Source: Lactifluus volemus
Lineage: Eukaryota; Basidiomycota; Agaricomycetes; Russulales; Russulaceae
Direction of reading: 5' to 3'
Length of the DNA: 46,623 nt
NCBI GenBank assembly: GCA_022376515.1
Contig: WTXI01000283.1
Span: 1 to 46,623 of the forward strand
Below are positions 21,901 to 31,115 of the stretch, one piece after another; the first letter of the stretch is position 1; every line of letters starts with the position of its first letter. The translations under genes and the position numbers were made by a program. Under the pieces are notes generated by a model. The model did not search any database. It worked only from the letters and a program-made list of their open reading frames with translations, and was not told the DNA's origin.

Positions 21901-23245
21901 CCGCGTCGTAGCTCAAGGTTTTACGCAGATAGCGGGAGTCGATTACGATGAGACTTTCGCTCCGGTCGCACGACTCACCTCGCTTCGCGTTATACTCGCG
22001 CTCGCAGCCGAATTAGACCTCGAAGTTCATCAGATGGACGTCAAGTCGGCTTATTTGAACGGTAATTTACAAGAGGAGATTTTTATGGAACCTCCCCCAG
22101 GTTTCGACGTTCCTGACGGCATGGTTTTACGCCTACGCAAAGCCGTCTACGGGACCAAGCAAGGTGGTCGTGTTTGGTATGACGATATCAAGGCGCGACT
22201 ATCTGAAATGGGCTACCAGCGTACAGAAGCTGATCATGCAGTTTTTACCCGTTTGGCCAACGGCATTTTCTCCATTATCGCTCTCTACGTTGACGACATC
22301 ACTATGGCCTGTAAGAGCCTACCTGTGATTGAGGAAGACAAGGATGCGTTGAGAAGTTTCTATGAGATGACTGATCTCGGTGAGATTAGCTGGATTCTCG
22401 GTATACATGTTACCCGCGACCGCTCCGCCGGAACCATCTCACTCTCGCAGTCCAAGCACGTCGACGACATACTCGATCGTTTTGGCTATGCTTCCATCCG
22501 CCCCGTTTCGACGCCATCCCTTGTTAACGAGTCCCTCATCAAATCCTCTTCGCCCGAAATTGAAGTGCGACCCTACCAAAGCGGAGTCGGCGCGCTTATG
22601 TACTCTTCTCTGGGTACACGACCCGACATCGCGTTCACAGTCGCAGCGTTGGGCAGACATTCCGCTACACCCACGGAGCAACACTCTACTGCTCTCCGCC
22701 GCGCGTTCCGCTACTTGCGAGGGACCTCAAGCTGTCGACTCACTTTCCGTCGAGGCAACTCCGGAAATGTCGATTTACTCGGATTTGTCGATGCCGACTG
22801 GGCGGGCGACGTTAACGACCGCAAGTCCACCTCCGGTTACGTTTTTCTACTCGCCGGAGCTGCTGTTTCATGGTCCTCAAAGAAGCAGTCAGCCGTCGCT
22901 CTTTCGACAACCGAAGCCGAGTATATCGCAGCAGCACACGCCGCAAAGGAAGCCGTCTGGCTCCGTCGTCTACTTGCGGAACTACGCGTCGAGATTTCGT
23001 CACCCACCATACTTCGAATCGACAACCAGTCCGCTATCTCCGTCGCCCGCAACGCCGAATTTCACGATAGATCAAAGCACATCGCTATTCGATTTCATTT
23101 CTTGCGAAAACTGTTAGACGACCGCGAAGTCGATTTAATCTACATTCCTACAAATGATCAGGTCGCGGACGCGCTGACCAAAGCGCTCGTTCGAGAGCGG
23201 CTCGAACGCCACGCTGTTTCGATGGGGCTACAATACGCGGGTTGA
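18962..23245 (+). CDS. Copia gag-pol polyprotein
   Basis: This is a 1427-residue single frame starting at the ATG inside the primer-binding site. An upstream GTG in the LTR extends the open frame but is not needed. Order of parts: a proline/arginine-rich N-terminus, a gag domain (residues about 110-290), a CCHC knuckle (CTHCNIAGHDVSNC, about 335-348), an aspartic protease with LDSGAS (Asp near 421), the HHCC integrase-associated domain (WHRRLGH..CEPCLKGK, about 570-612), an integrase core with Asp639, Asp702 and Glu738, reverse transcriptase with the YVDD box at 1109-1112, and RNase H (FVDADWAGD near 1275, then ALSTTEAEY). The protease-integrase-RT-RNase H order is the Ty1/copia order. No stop or frameshift separates gag from pol, so the gag:pol ratio must be set another way. 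Confidence 0.96.
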   Translation: MRPATRSQARRQQAAPPVAPPSTSAASESTHNDNEVAASDRQSSRQDEDDEPHTPTPPPGRRGRRRERPRQVTEEASTLPDLTPSESTAFPRIAPPVNLPPIEHPSRFNIPPLEQDGSNFTVWRFHIRTAFSISGIENVIQLPCPSQALDPLGYAHWNRMDRQAFGIIAFSLTGAPARTIMFARTARECLDKLAVAFEGKGASKLSTLMARIFSTPMTDTESLGPQIDAIIEAAHGAAEIGSPLGDSHIAHAIMMALPDSLETLKTVLDSLPPTDQNPEYVKARILSDERRRVRASGDTAAVYFAKVSKKDKKKADKKDKDAEGKRKRKRKKKHCTHCNIAGHDVSNCRKLKAEQDKSKGTATITPASQVATTSKPAIATAKIVLASDDEDYLLPESPVHLLRAGPHTASSSLLLRSWVLDSGASRTMTCHRDWFSYFSPLPHPITVTLGDDSSIQALGVGRIPVTMRAQGKSTKAVLQDVLYVPELHGNLLSASHIANLGTRITLVDKSCLLHKEDVLICEGQQLSNLYVLEMTTVQPTKCSIARAGDAGGDGDHALLTENSGSKTSLHTWHRRLGHTSPTTVMEMAKKGLVKNLEISPTIDDDAVCEPCLKGKQSRTNINKATETRSDVILGRIFSDICGKLPTTSRKGFAYFATFIDDKSRKVSVVGLKKKSDLLHHFKAFVTREEAQTGKRVRILRSDGGGEYTGNISIKYYEEKGIKHEITTPRTPEHNGVAERMNRTLLDSARAMLADASLPDTFWFDALEYAVVIHNATPHASLRDTTPDEVWSGNKPDVSRLRIFGCDAYVHIHKDRRTKLSSHTLKSTFIGLAKDYKAFKVFHRPTRKEIFSRDVIFDEGGTSIREHVVIEDDDHDDEAEEPPAPAERPKRITRATVRDAPLDRASVAHADTSSDPRTYAEAMARADAADWETACDAERRSFEHMQVYEIVPRPRGRKVVGSKWVFRIKRGPDGSVQKYKARVVAQGFTQIAGVDYDETFAPVARLTSLRVILALAAELDLEVHQMDVKSAYLNGNLQEEIFMEPPPGFDVPDGMVLRLRKAVYGTKQGGRVWYDDIKARLSEMGYQRTEADHAVFTRLANGIFSIIALYVDDITMACKSLPVIEEDKDALRSFYEMTDLGEISWILGIHVTRDRSAGTISLSQSKHVDDILDRFGYASIRPVSTPSLVNESLIKSSSPEIEVRPYQSGVGALMYSSLGTRPDIAFTVAALGRHSATPTEQHSTALRRAFRYLRGTSSCRLTFRRGNSGNVDLLGFVDADWAGDVNDRKSTSGYVFLLAGAAVSWSSKKQSAVALSTTEAEYIAAAHAAKEAVWLRRLLAELRVEISSPTILRIDNQSAISVARNAEFHDRSKHIAIRFHFLRKLLDDREVDLIYIPTNDQVADALTKALVRERLERHAVSMGLQYAG

Positions 23246-23252
23246 GGGGAGG
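23244..23252 (+). promoter_or_regulatory. Polypurine tract
   Basis: GAGGGGAGG lies directly before the 3' LTR, where plus-strand priming takes place. Its first bases overlap the polyprotein stop codon TGA at 23243-23245. Confidence 0.85.
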
Positions 23253-23570
23253 TGTTGGAGATTACAACCGCGTAGAGTACAATAGCATTACTATATTGCC
23301 TTGGACCTTAGCCATAGATTTGTTTCCTCAACATCTTCGTCTCCTCGTAGTATCGACGTCATCATATTGCGTCATTAGTAGTTACACATCCCATAAAAGG
23401 GAAAGGACAAAATAAGCGTACACATAGTCAGCCACACTCTATAGTTGTATATAAACTAGCTAGGCTACGCTACAGGGGGCTCAGCGTTTATCCCCGCTGA
23501 AGCATCCCCTAGGTCTGTCCTTTAATGTATTAGCGTTTATCCCCGCTGAAGCATCCCCTAGTGTGTTTGA
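23253..23570 (+). repeat. 3' LTR (318 bp)
   Basis: It is the same length as the 5' LTR, with no difference seen by eye. It is followed by the second CATTC. Confidence 0.94.
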
Positions 23571-23575
23571 CATTC
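23571..23575. repeat. Right target-site duplication (CATTC)
   Basis: This is a perfect copy of 18635-18639, as expected for the 5-bp staggered cut of copia integrases. Confidence 0.93.
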
Positions 23576-24484
23576 TCGCCGGACGGGAAACGCATCGCAT
23601 CAGCCTCGTCCGATGAAACGATTCGGGTGTGGGAAGCCACTACTGGACAGGTCGTAGCAAACCCGTTTGTTGGACACACCTCATCTGTCAATTCAGTTGC
23701 ATTCTCGCCGGACGGGAAGCGCATCGCATCGGCCTCCAGCGATGAAACGATTCGGGTGTGGGATGGCACAACAGGACAGCTTGTAGCTCGCCCGTTGGCT
23801 GGACATACCAAATTGGTTAACTCTGTTGTATTCTCGCCGGACGGACAGCGCCTCACATCAGCCTCGGACGATGAAACAATTCTTGTCTGGGATGCCACCA
23901 CGGGAGAGATCGTAGCTGGCCCATTTATCGGACACACCAGTTCTGTCCTTTCCGTTAAATTCTCGCCAGACGGGCAACGAATTGCATCAGCCTCTAGGGA
24001 TGAAACGATCCGGGTGTGGGATGCCACGACGGGACAGATTGTAGCAGGACCCTTTACTGGACACACCTCTTTGGTCAATTCCATCGCATTCTCTCCAGAC
24101 GGACACCGCATTGCATCAGCCTCATCCGATAAAACAATTCGGGTGTGGAGTGCCACAAAGGGACGAGTCGCACCGGACTTCTCTACCGGACACAGCAATT
24201 CGGTCAGATCCCCTGCCCCGGAATTGGGCGATTGTACAATCCAAGTGGAGAACGTCGTAAAAGAGAGGTTCCAATTCACGGACCAATCCATGATCAATAA
24301 TGATGGTTGGATCTACGGAGAACAGCAAGAACTTCTTTTATGGATTCCCGAGCCTCATCGGCCGTGTCTTCATAGACCTAGCACTCTCTGGATTGTAGGC
24401 AAACATGAGACACGACTCGATCTATCAAGACTTGCACACGGACCAAATTGGGACACAGTTCATGACCGCAATTTGTCTAAGTAG
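23571..24484 (+). pseudogene. NLR-type gene, 3' part (end of WD repeats and C-terminus)
   Basis: This continues the WD repeat interrupted at 18639 in the matching phase. It holds the rest of repeat 10, four complete repeats (11-14) and one broken repeat (NSVRSPAPELGDCTIQV), then a C-terminal segment, QELLLWIPEPHRPCLHRPST and ETRLDLSRLAHG, that I recognise as a common tail of mushroom NACHT-WD proteins. The stop is at 24482-24484. The piece is cut off from its promoter and start by the retrotransposon. With the left half it makes 14 full WD repeats, enough for two seven-bladed propellers. Confidence 0.88.
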
Positions 24485-25414
24485 AATCAGTTTTATGTCG
24501 TTATAACTTCGCAGTGTCATCTCCAAGCTTTTGCATATACGAACCCCCACAAGTACAATAGGAGCATATGGCTATTGATGTACAAGTACACTATTTTGGT
24601 TTCTGCGAGCATAATTTGAACGGACTGGATCTCATCTTATACCTCAGCTATCATGCTTAACCAACCAACAAGCCTGCTTCTTCGCCCTTTTCCAAACAGT
24701 GCCCATCCAAACACCCCGAGCTCATGTGTTCACTCTCCCCACGACGTACGCGCTGGTGTGGCGCGGAGTGGGAATTGAGCTCTATTGCCAACCTCGCGGT
24801 GCGTCATTCGTGCGATGATGAACGCGGGGACTCCTGTATATGTTATTTTCTCACGCTGGAATTTTGAGCGTAAATCACGTGACGCGTAACTACGACCGTG
24901 ACGCGAGTGGCAGGAGCCGCAGGACACGCCCCTCCACCCAGCCATGATTGACCATGCAATCTGAAGAATTTCCCAAATGTGACCCGGGAGCGCAATTTGA
25001 GACACAGTACTCTATGACTCTGCCTCAGCTAGTCCTTGAGCGAGGCCGTTCAAGTTGAGAGTATCATTGGGCGGAAAAGATCCTCCTATGACTCCGGATA
25101 GACTCGGAAGCGGGTGATAACGGAAAAAGGTAACCAGTCAACTCTAACGTGGCTTTACTTGAATCCTCATATCGCTCTCGCAAACACACCAAAGCTACAC
25201 ACTGACTCGGACGCATTCTCAGCGACTACCTGACAGAGGCTGAATTCTACTTGTTTGAGGACGATCGGGTCCTTGGCTAGTTGTTTGGTGTAACAAGGAG
25301 GAGAAGAGGTAAAGGAGAAAGTGAGAAAGAGTAAAGCATGAAGCATGCAGCAAAAAAGAGTGAGCCGGTCTAGTTGTTCTGCTGTTGTACAGTACCACAT
25401 AGTACTAAAAGACA
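24485..25414. other. Intergenic, no gene seen
   Basis: This lies between two convergent genes. No open frame longer than about 90 codons and no repeat or RNA gene was recognised. Confidence 0.5.
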
Positions 25415-27273
25415 TCACAAGCGGGCACCGCCAAAACCGGGAGTGACGCCGGGAATGCCACTCTGGGCATTGCCAATGTACTTCGGCATGTGCTGGACCT
25501 GACCGAGCCAGTTCGCCTCGCTAATAATAGACGCACGCACGGCGTACTTGACATCGAGGTCCTCGAGGTACTTTTCGATATTAGGTGCAGCCTCGCGAAG
25601 CACAGCACCCTCCTTTGCGCGCTGTGCCTCGCGGTTGAGCCCGGCGTTCTCAGAGAACCAGGCTGGGTCGTCACGAATAGCGGCGCACTCGTACAGGTCA
25701 AGCAACGCCTGAGGAACTTTGGCTCGACTTGCGGCGGAGTAAGCGCAGGCGTGACCGAGCGCGACCACCGCGCGTTCAGATTCGGGGAGAAGCTCATATT
25801 GAGCTTCCTCGGAACGGTGGCCTCCGGGCAGGCGGCGGATGACCCGGCGAGCCTCTTCAAGAAGCCCGTGCGCATGCTTGGCAAGGAGTGATTCCTTGGC
25901 ATCCGGGATGGGAAGGCTGTAACGGCCGAGGACGAGCTCACCCCAGAGACGGATGCATAATGCGAGAACATCTCCCTCGGCAATGATGACACTGTTCAGG
26001 TCAGCCTGTCAATAGCTGTCAGTGGGCAGTTGACATTAAGCTACGAGGGGAGAAATACCTTGTGACGCGCGAGAAAGTTTGTGTCGAACGTGCCCTGTGC
26101 ACCGCAGCGTTCGGCCATCTCATGCGAGCACTCCATCGCCTCACGAATAACTGTGGCCTTGACCAGCACGGCCATACCGTGCTTTATGGGATGGGCTACA
26201 TCATGATTGGCAAAAATTGGAGCAACCTCGCGGTACCACGATTCGAGGACACGTGCAGAGGCGACAGAATGCAAGACGGGCCACTGCTGAGTAGGGAAGG
26301 TAAAGATTGAAATTTCCTTGCCGTGAGGTGCAACCTTACGGCGGAGTGAATAGGTACCACCAATGAATGCAGTGTGCTTGAGGCCAGAGACGCAAGGTCC
26401 GGCAACGGCGAAGGAACCGATTGGGATGCGCCAGAGCGTGTCCCACCAGGCAGAACGGAGATCCTTTGGTGCTTCAAAAGAGTCACTCAGAAGAGCGGAA
26501 GCTGGCAACTTGACCTTGTTAAAGCGCGTCATCGAGAAGTCGAGAGGAGAAGCGCCACTACGAAGAGGTAGGCGGATGGACATGATGCCAGGGAATAGTT
26601 CACGAGTGTTGCAAATGGGGACGATGAAGGGGCGTATGCCCCTATCCTCGCCCTTGATGATTAGACGTGCCATAACAAGGCCGACCTTGTTGACGCCAAA
26701 AGTTGGGTTGGAGGCAGACATAATCCTAAATGTAGAAAGAGTCAACGGAGACTGATATCTAAGGCCTCAACCTACTTGGTAGCCTCCTCACGTGGAGTGT
26801 GGAGGACGTAGCTGCCATCTTCCTGTTGGTGAGCAGTCGTCTCAATGTTAAAAGCGTCGAGACCGTGACCACGCTCAGAAAGAAGGTAAATCCCGATGAT
26901 ATCGCCTTTGAGCAGCGCGTTGACGAGCGGAACGAGGTCAGGACGGCTCGACAGGTAGCGTGCGAGAGTGCCGACAGTTAAATTGATTTGTGCGGCGAGA
27001 ATGGTGAAAAGTCCATAGTCGAGCGCAATGTTGGGGTCAAGATGCATCGACCAGAACTTCGGCGTCATTGCGAGGACATCTTCAGCCGTCAAATCTACCA
27101 CTCAGCGCATCAACGAGCGTGCAGAAACGGAAAGTGGTGAGACCCATACCATAAGTGCGTAGGATGAGAATCGCACGCTGGTAGGCCAACAGGATACGCT
27201 CATCGAAAGGTAGTGCGCTAACATCAGTGGTGAAAAACGGATGGGAGGCAATTTGTTCTGGATGAGAGGACAT
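25415..27273 (-). CDS. Acyl-CoA oxidase/dehydrogenase-like flavoprotein (frameshifted)
   Basis: This probably acts in fatty-acid beta-oxidation. Minus-strand exons are 27273-26776, 26725-26059 and 26005-25415, about 585 residues, with introns of 50 and 53 nt. Landmarks: MTPKFWSMHLDPNIALDYG, an active-region motif LLSERGHGLDAFNIETTAH like the TE.GHG signature of acyl-CoA oxidases, LPLRSGASPLDF..MTRFNKVKLP, then helical C-terminal parts ending GGARL. ARL fits the PTS1 consensus, so the enzyme is likely peroxisomal. The first exon has a frame change near 27085-27098: LVDALSGRFD is in one frame and LTAEDVLAMTPKFW in another, with no room for an intron. The summed exons are one base over a multiple of three. 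Either the gene is a young pseudogene or the sequence has an error; an unusual splice is less likely. Confidence 0.8.
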
Positions 27274-29476
27274 TAGCAATACGTAATGGTGAATAGAAAA
27301 TCTATTGAGTGCAACGAATCAATACGCTGCATCGCGAAGCACTTCTTATGTATATCTGCTATCCGCTACACACCAATTCGGATCTTATACCGTGATGGTC
27401 ATCATCATGGCGCCGCAAAAGTGCATAAGTGGCGCCAGATGAGTCACGACACCATTTCCTAGATGAGGTACCGGAGCCAAAGTGGTTGATGTGGATACAT
27501 CGTGGATGTGATCAGTTACAGTACTGTTTCGAATAAGTGTTGACAGACTTACCAAGCAAGCCACGGCTAGAAGCTGTTTCACAAAGTGATAGATAGGAAT
27601 TGTGGCACACAATGATTGGAAATGACTCGGAGACGGACAAGATAAGTTCACCTCGATTCGGGAACTTGAACTTGAACTGAAATCTAAGTAGATTCACATT
27701 GTCGAGTTGCCTCAACCTGGTGAATTACGAGCAGTATAGCACCCAAACCCAACCATCGTTGTAATTTCGGTCGTCTCACGCACCCATATGAGGGATGCTG
27801 TATCATCGGCCCGGCTCTGCCGATGTAGAGTCAGTTGACCGCCAACAACCGTTTCAAAGGTCACGCTCTAGAGAGGATTAGGCTTAGAAACTCTGCTTTG
27901 ATGACCGCGACATCAATGTAAAATTTCAGGCTCGGCTCAGCCAGAGGTAACGGTAACCATCTGGGTTCCCGCGATAAAGTTGCTATCTTTACCCACAACA
28001 TTGTTGCGCACAACATGCTATTGCTTGGATCTACTTTATCCCTTTCTCAAAGACTTTAAAGTGCGCCTGCGTCATTATCACAGTTTCTTATCCTTTGGTT
28101 CCTCGAATTCTTGGTTTACAGTGGTTATCTGTTGCCCAATTCGCGCGAGATTGCGGCTGCGCAACTGCGGAGCAGGGCGTTTGGATCTTGAGGCCTTAGC
28201 AGATATATCCGTACGACAGTGCTCGTGATCTGCCCTGACTCGTCATCGATCAGATATTTATTTCCTTTAAGTGCAGTGAAGCCATCATGACCCTGTGCTC
28301 GAGGAGAAGGCTCAGGACCACCTGCGTGATTAACTGGCTAGGATTCAGGTTTGCGTTTGGCTTTCTTTTCTCATCTAAATTAATTGACGGAACAGCACCT
28401 GCAGCAGAGCTTCGAACCAGACGTCCGAGTTGGTGTTGCACAACTCCGATGAGTCCTAACTTGAAGTTTTACTTCTATCGGCGCTGGATATCATCGGCCG
28501 CCATGGGTCCGAGTTTAGGAACGTGGTACGTGTTTTTCCATCAATCACCACCGTGACCTTTCCGCACAACAATGCAGAACTTCATGGCCTTTTCCACTGC
28601 CAGTTCGCGAGTTCTGACTTCAGTAAGGTGACCAGATTGGCAACCTGATGGCGCCCGAGTCCACTGGCAGCCCGATACCCTGGTCTCATCTCCAGGGATA
28701 CCTATGGGTGTACCTTAAATTCGAAAGCCGTTAGTTCGACATCCCTTAATTCGACAGCCCTGATTTGACAGCTCCGAATTACTATACGTACCACAGCAAG
28801 TGGGTACCACTGGCAACACGAATTGACCTTTGCATGGATGGCTCTGAATCGGGGAAGAGCCTTATAAATTGGCTCCGTTTGGAACAATCCGCATCTTCTT
28901 GGTCATGTGTTGTGATGCCTATGGGCTAGAGTCAGATGCCACTGGTATGGGCCCATAAGCGATGTGACCGTTGCTTGCTCAGGTTGGCTACCTGATGTCG
29001 ACCTTCAACTGGCGGTCAGGAACTGCATTACCGGCGGAGGATGAACGAGAGTCACACTGCCGCAAGGCAAAGTCGTTATGCGATACCAAATAGACGTGTC
29101 GCTATTTTTGCTATCACAAATTAGTGCGTGCATGGTTGTATTGGCACGGGTGCGGCCACTCACACATACTTTTTTTCGGGCAGACGGGAGCGTATAACGT
29201 GTACTAGTACGCGCTTGTTCTCACAACGCCAACTAGAAGAAATGGTAAAAAAGGAAGCCGAGTCGCGGTAATTTCGTCAGCATGATGGTGTCTAACAAAC
29301 GAGAAATTGGAATAAGGTACTCCGCGCGCGAGTTATTTGTGAAAATGAAGGTTGAAAATCATTCATTTATTCCTAATTCAAACACATTGGGTAGGCCTCT
29401 ATCGAGTAAGTATGAACCTATTTCTGAAACCAGTTGGAATAACTCAATCCGAGACATGGCGCGTATTATGATGATT
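27274..29476. other. Long intergenic region with no recognised gene
   Basis: About 2.2 kb between two minus-strand genes. It includes the oxidase promoter. Open frames are short and show no family signature. A degenerate 15-bp tandem repeat lies at 28718-28776. It may hold old, unrecognisable transposon remains. Confidence 0.5.
28718..28776. repeat. Degenerate 15-bp tandem repeat (4 units)
   Basis: Four imperfect units in a row: AATTCGAAAGCCGTT, AGTTCGACATCCCTT, AATTCGACAGCCCTG, ATTTGACAGCTCCG. The shared core is TTCGACAGCCC. Confidence 0.75.
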
Positions 29477-31064
29477 TTAATGACCATACGTCGCCTGGAG
29501 TCTCATCTTCACATAGTCTCCCGCGGTCACCGCTTCATATCGTGATGGCCGTTCAGCACTTACGCAACTTGCGATAGGCTATCACACCTTTTCAACCCCA
29601 GTCGTTCTAGGTGGACAAAACAAGACAGCGGCCTACCTCAAGCAGCACGTCATAGTCTGTGCCAAAGAAGAGTGGGATAGAGTAGCGTTCTGCACCTGAA
29701 CGGTTTGCCGCGCGGTGTACAGTACTCTTGAAAACGTCGTCTGTAACCCTTGGGTCAGAACTCGGTCTTTATCTTCCTCTCACCAAAGAGACGCACTCGT
29801 CCACCTGGCAAATTGATCCCCCAAACTGCAATCGAATCACCTTCAAGAACGATGGGATTAGAATGTTAAAAGACCTACTTGATGACGAGAGTTCCTGGGA
29901 TTGACGGGGCATCGATCCACTCGCCGTGCGTGTTGAGGACTTGTAGCGCCTGTATTCCCGGTTGTTGCCACAGGATCGTGAAGCACTGTAAATGAGCCGT
30001 CTGAGAGCTTGATCGAATGGATCGTCTTCAGAGAGTATACCTCAAAACTATACGGCGGAGGAATAAATGAGATAAAGAAATAGATAGAGAAGCCCTACTC
30101 GGTATGAGCTCCGATGCCGATGACACGCTCATCGATAGGTCCCGTCTGGGGTGGATAATGCAGCACCCTCATCAGAGCAGCTGAATTTCGCGTCTGGTCC
30201 ATGCCACATCATCAACTTTTCCTTATCCCAGGCCACAAGAGACATACCTTGTCATCAAAAAAACCAGGCGCGAGGTCAAGCGCACGTGCAAAGAGGGGGA
30301 AGAGGTTCCTCCCGAGGCCAACCGCTGCATGGCTAGGGAGAAATAATGGTATTTAATTGCGTCGCCAGTGTGGCAGGGCTGGAGATAGACCGCAGAGGAC
30401 GCACTAGTAGCGCAGCAATGACGCCCTGAACCCTGGAACATCAGGCCACACGTTCGCGCCCGCCATCGAGCCGTCGTTAGTGTGGTGTGAATCGAGCGCA
30501 CCAGCCTTGGATGCGGATGCGCCTGTTGCACAGGACTCATCGAGGGTCTCCCAGCCAAACTCAAATCCCTCGTGCATGTCCCCTGCGCCGTCCGGATCGT
30601 TGTTGCTACTCAATACAGCGTTGTAGCCTTTGAAGTTTGGCGTTTTCGTGTAATCGAGCTGATATGCACGTCATGGTCATGGGTGAAAACTTCTGTTAAT
30701 GAAGGTACGTGCCTCCCTCTTGGTCTCTAGAGGAAGTGCAAAATATGTCTTCATGTTCTTCAGGGCAGCTGCAATGACTTGTTCAGGGATACCGTGGTTC
30801 GTAACTGCATATGATCCGCAATCAGTGGGAAATAGTGAGACCTTGCAAGTAGCGCACCATAGAAGAAGCCGACGTTGATACATGCATCTCTGATCTGCTT
30901 TGCTAGAGTCTGTTGGAGCTCGGGGTCTGGATCGTTGATATTTTTCAAGTCTCTAGAGATAGAGAGAAATAAGCACAGCCAAGGCACAAAGTAGGTAAAG
31001 CAGACACGATTGGAATTTCAGCAAATGCGGTGTTGGCACTCTGGGCAACTTCAAGTAGGGACAT
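29477..31064 (-). CDS. 2-oxoglutarate/Fe(II)-dependent oxygenase (isopenicillin-N-synthase-like)
   Basis: Such enzymes hydroxylate or desaturate small molecules using Fe(II) and 2-oxoglutarate; the substrate is unknown. I traced eleven minus-strand exons: 31064-31006, 30952-30858, 30804-30714, 30659-30405, 30332-30248, 30193-30099, 30047-30041, 29985-29879, 29825-29797, 29740-29637 and 29578-29477. They sum to 1029 nt, 342 residues. The N-terminal oxygenase domain has EIPIVDL, QIRDACINVGFFYVTNHGIP and NFKGYNAVL. The catalytic core has the HTD iron motif, split across introns with a 7-nt exon, then FTILWQQPGIQALQV, and the distal His and the Arg-x-Ser in VHRAANRSGAERYS. Intron 3 begins GC (GAG|GCACGT), a rare but known donor. 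The gene shares a 51-bp promoter with CCDC25. Confidence 0.88.
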
Positions 31065-31115
31065 GTCCGTCGTGAGATAGTTCAACGCGACTTTGCACAA
31101 CTCAAGCAACAGCCA
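31065..31115. promoter_or_regulatory. 51-bp divergent promoter region
   Basis: This is the whole space between the start codons of the minus-strand oxygenase and the plus-strand CCDC25 gene. No TATA box is visible. The two 5' leaders must be very short or must overlap. Confidence 0.6.

Larger units (their letters stand above)
18640..23570 (+). mobile_element. Complete Ty1/copia LTR retrotransposon
   Basis: This is a 4931-bp element with 318-bp LTRs at both ends that look identical by eye, a 5-bp target duplication, and one uninterrupted gag-pol frame. It lies in the same orientation as the host gene, inside WD repeat 10. The internal region is filled almost completely by coding sequence: only 4 bases separate the 5' LTR from the start codon and 7 separate the stop codon from the 3' LTR. 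Identical LTRs and an intact frame point to a very recent, possibly still active, insertion. Confidence 0.96.

Noticed and set aside
22380..23117. 245-codon plus-strand frame inside the retrotransposon
   Set aside because: It overlaps the RT/RNase H coding region in another frame. The gag-pol frame there has all catalytic motifs, so this is a shadow.
23253..23580. LTR ending in CA (TTTGACA) as in typical elements
   Set aside because: The 5' LTR reads TTTGAGA at the same place, and only the earlier end gives a perfect 5-base target duplication.
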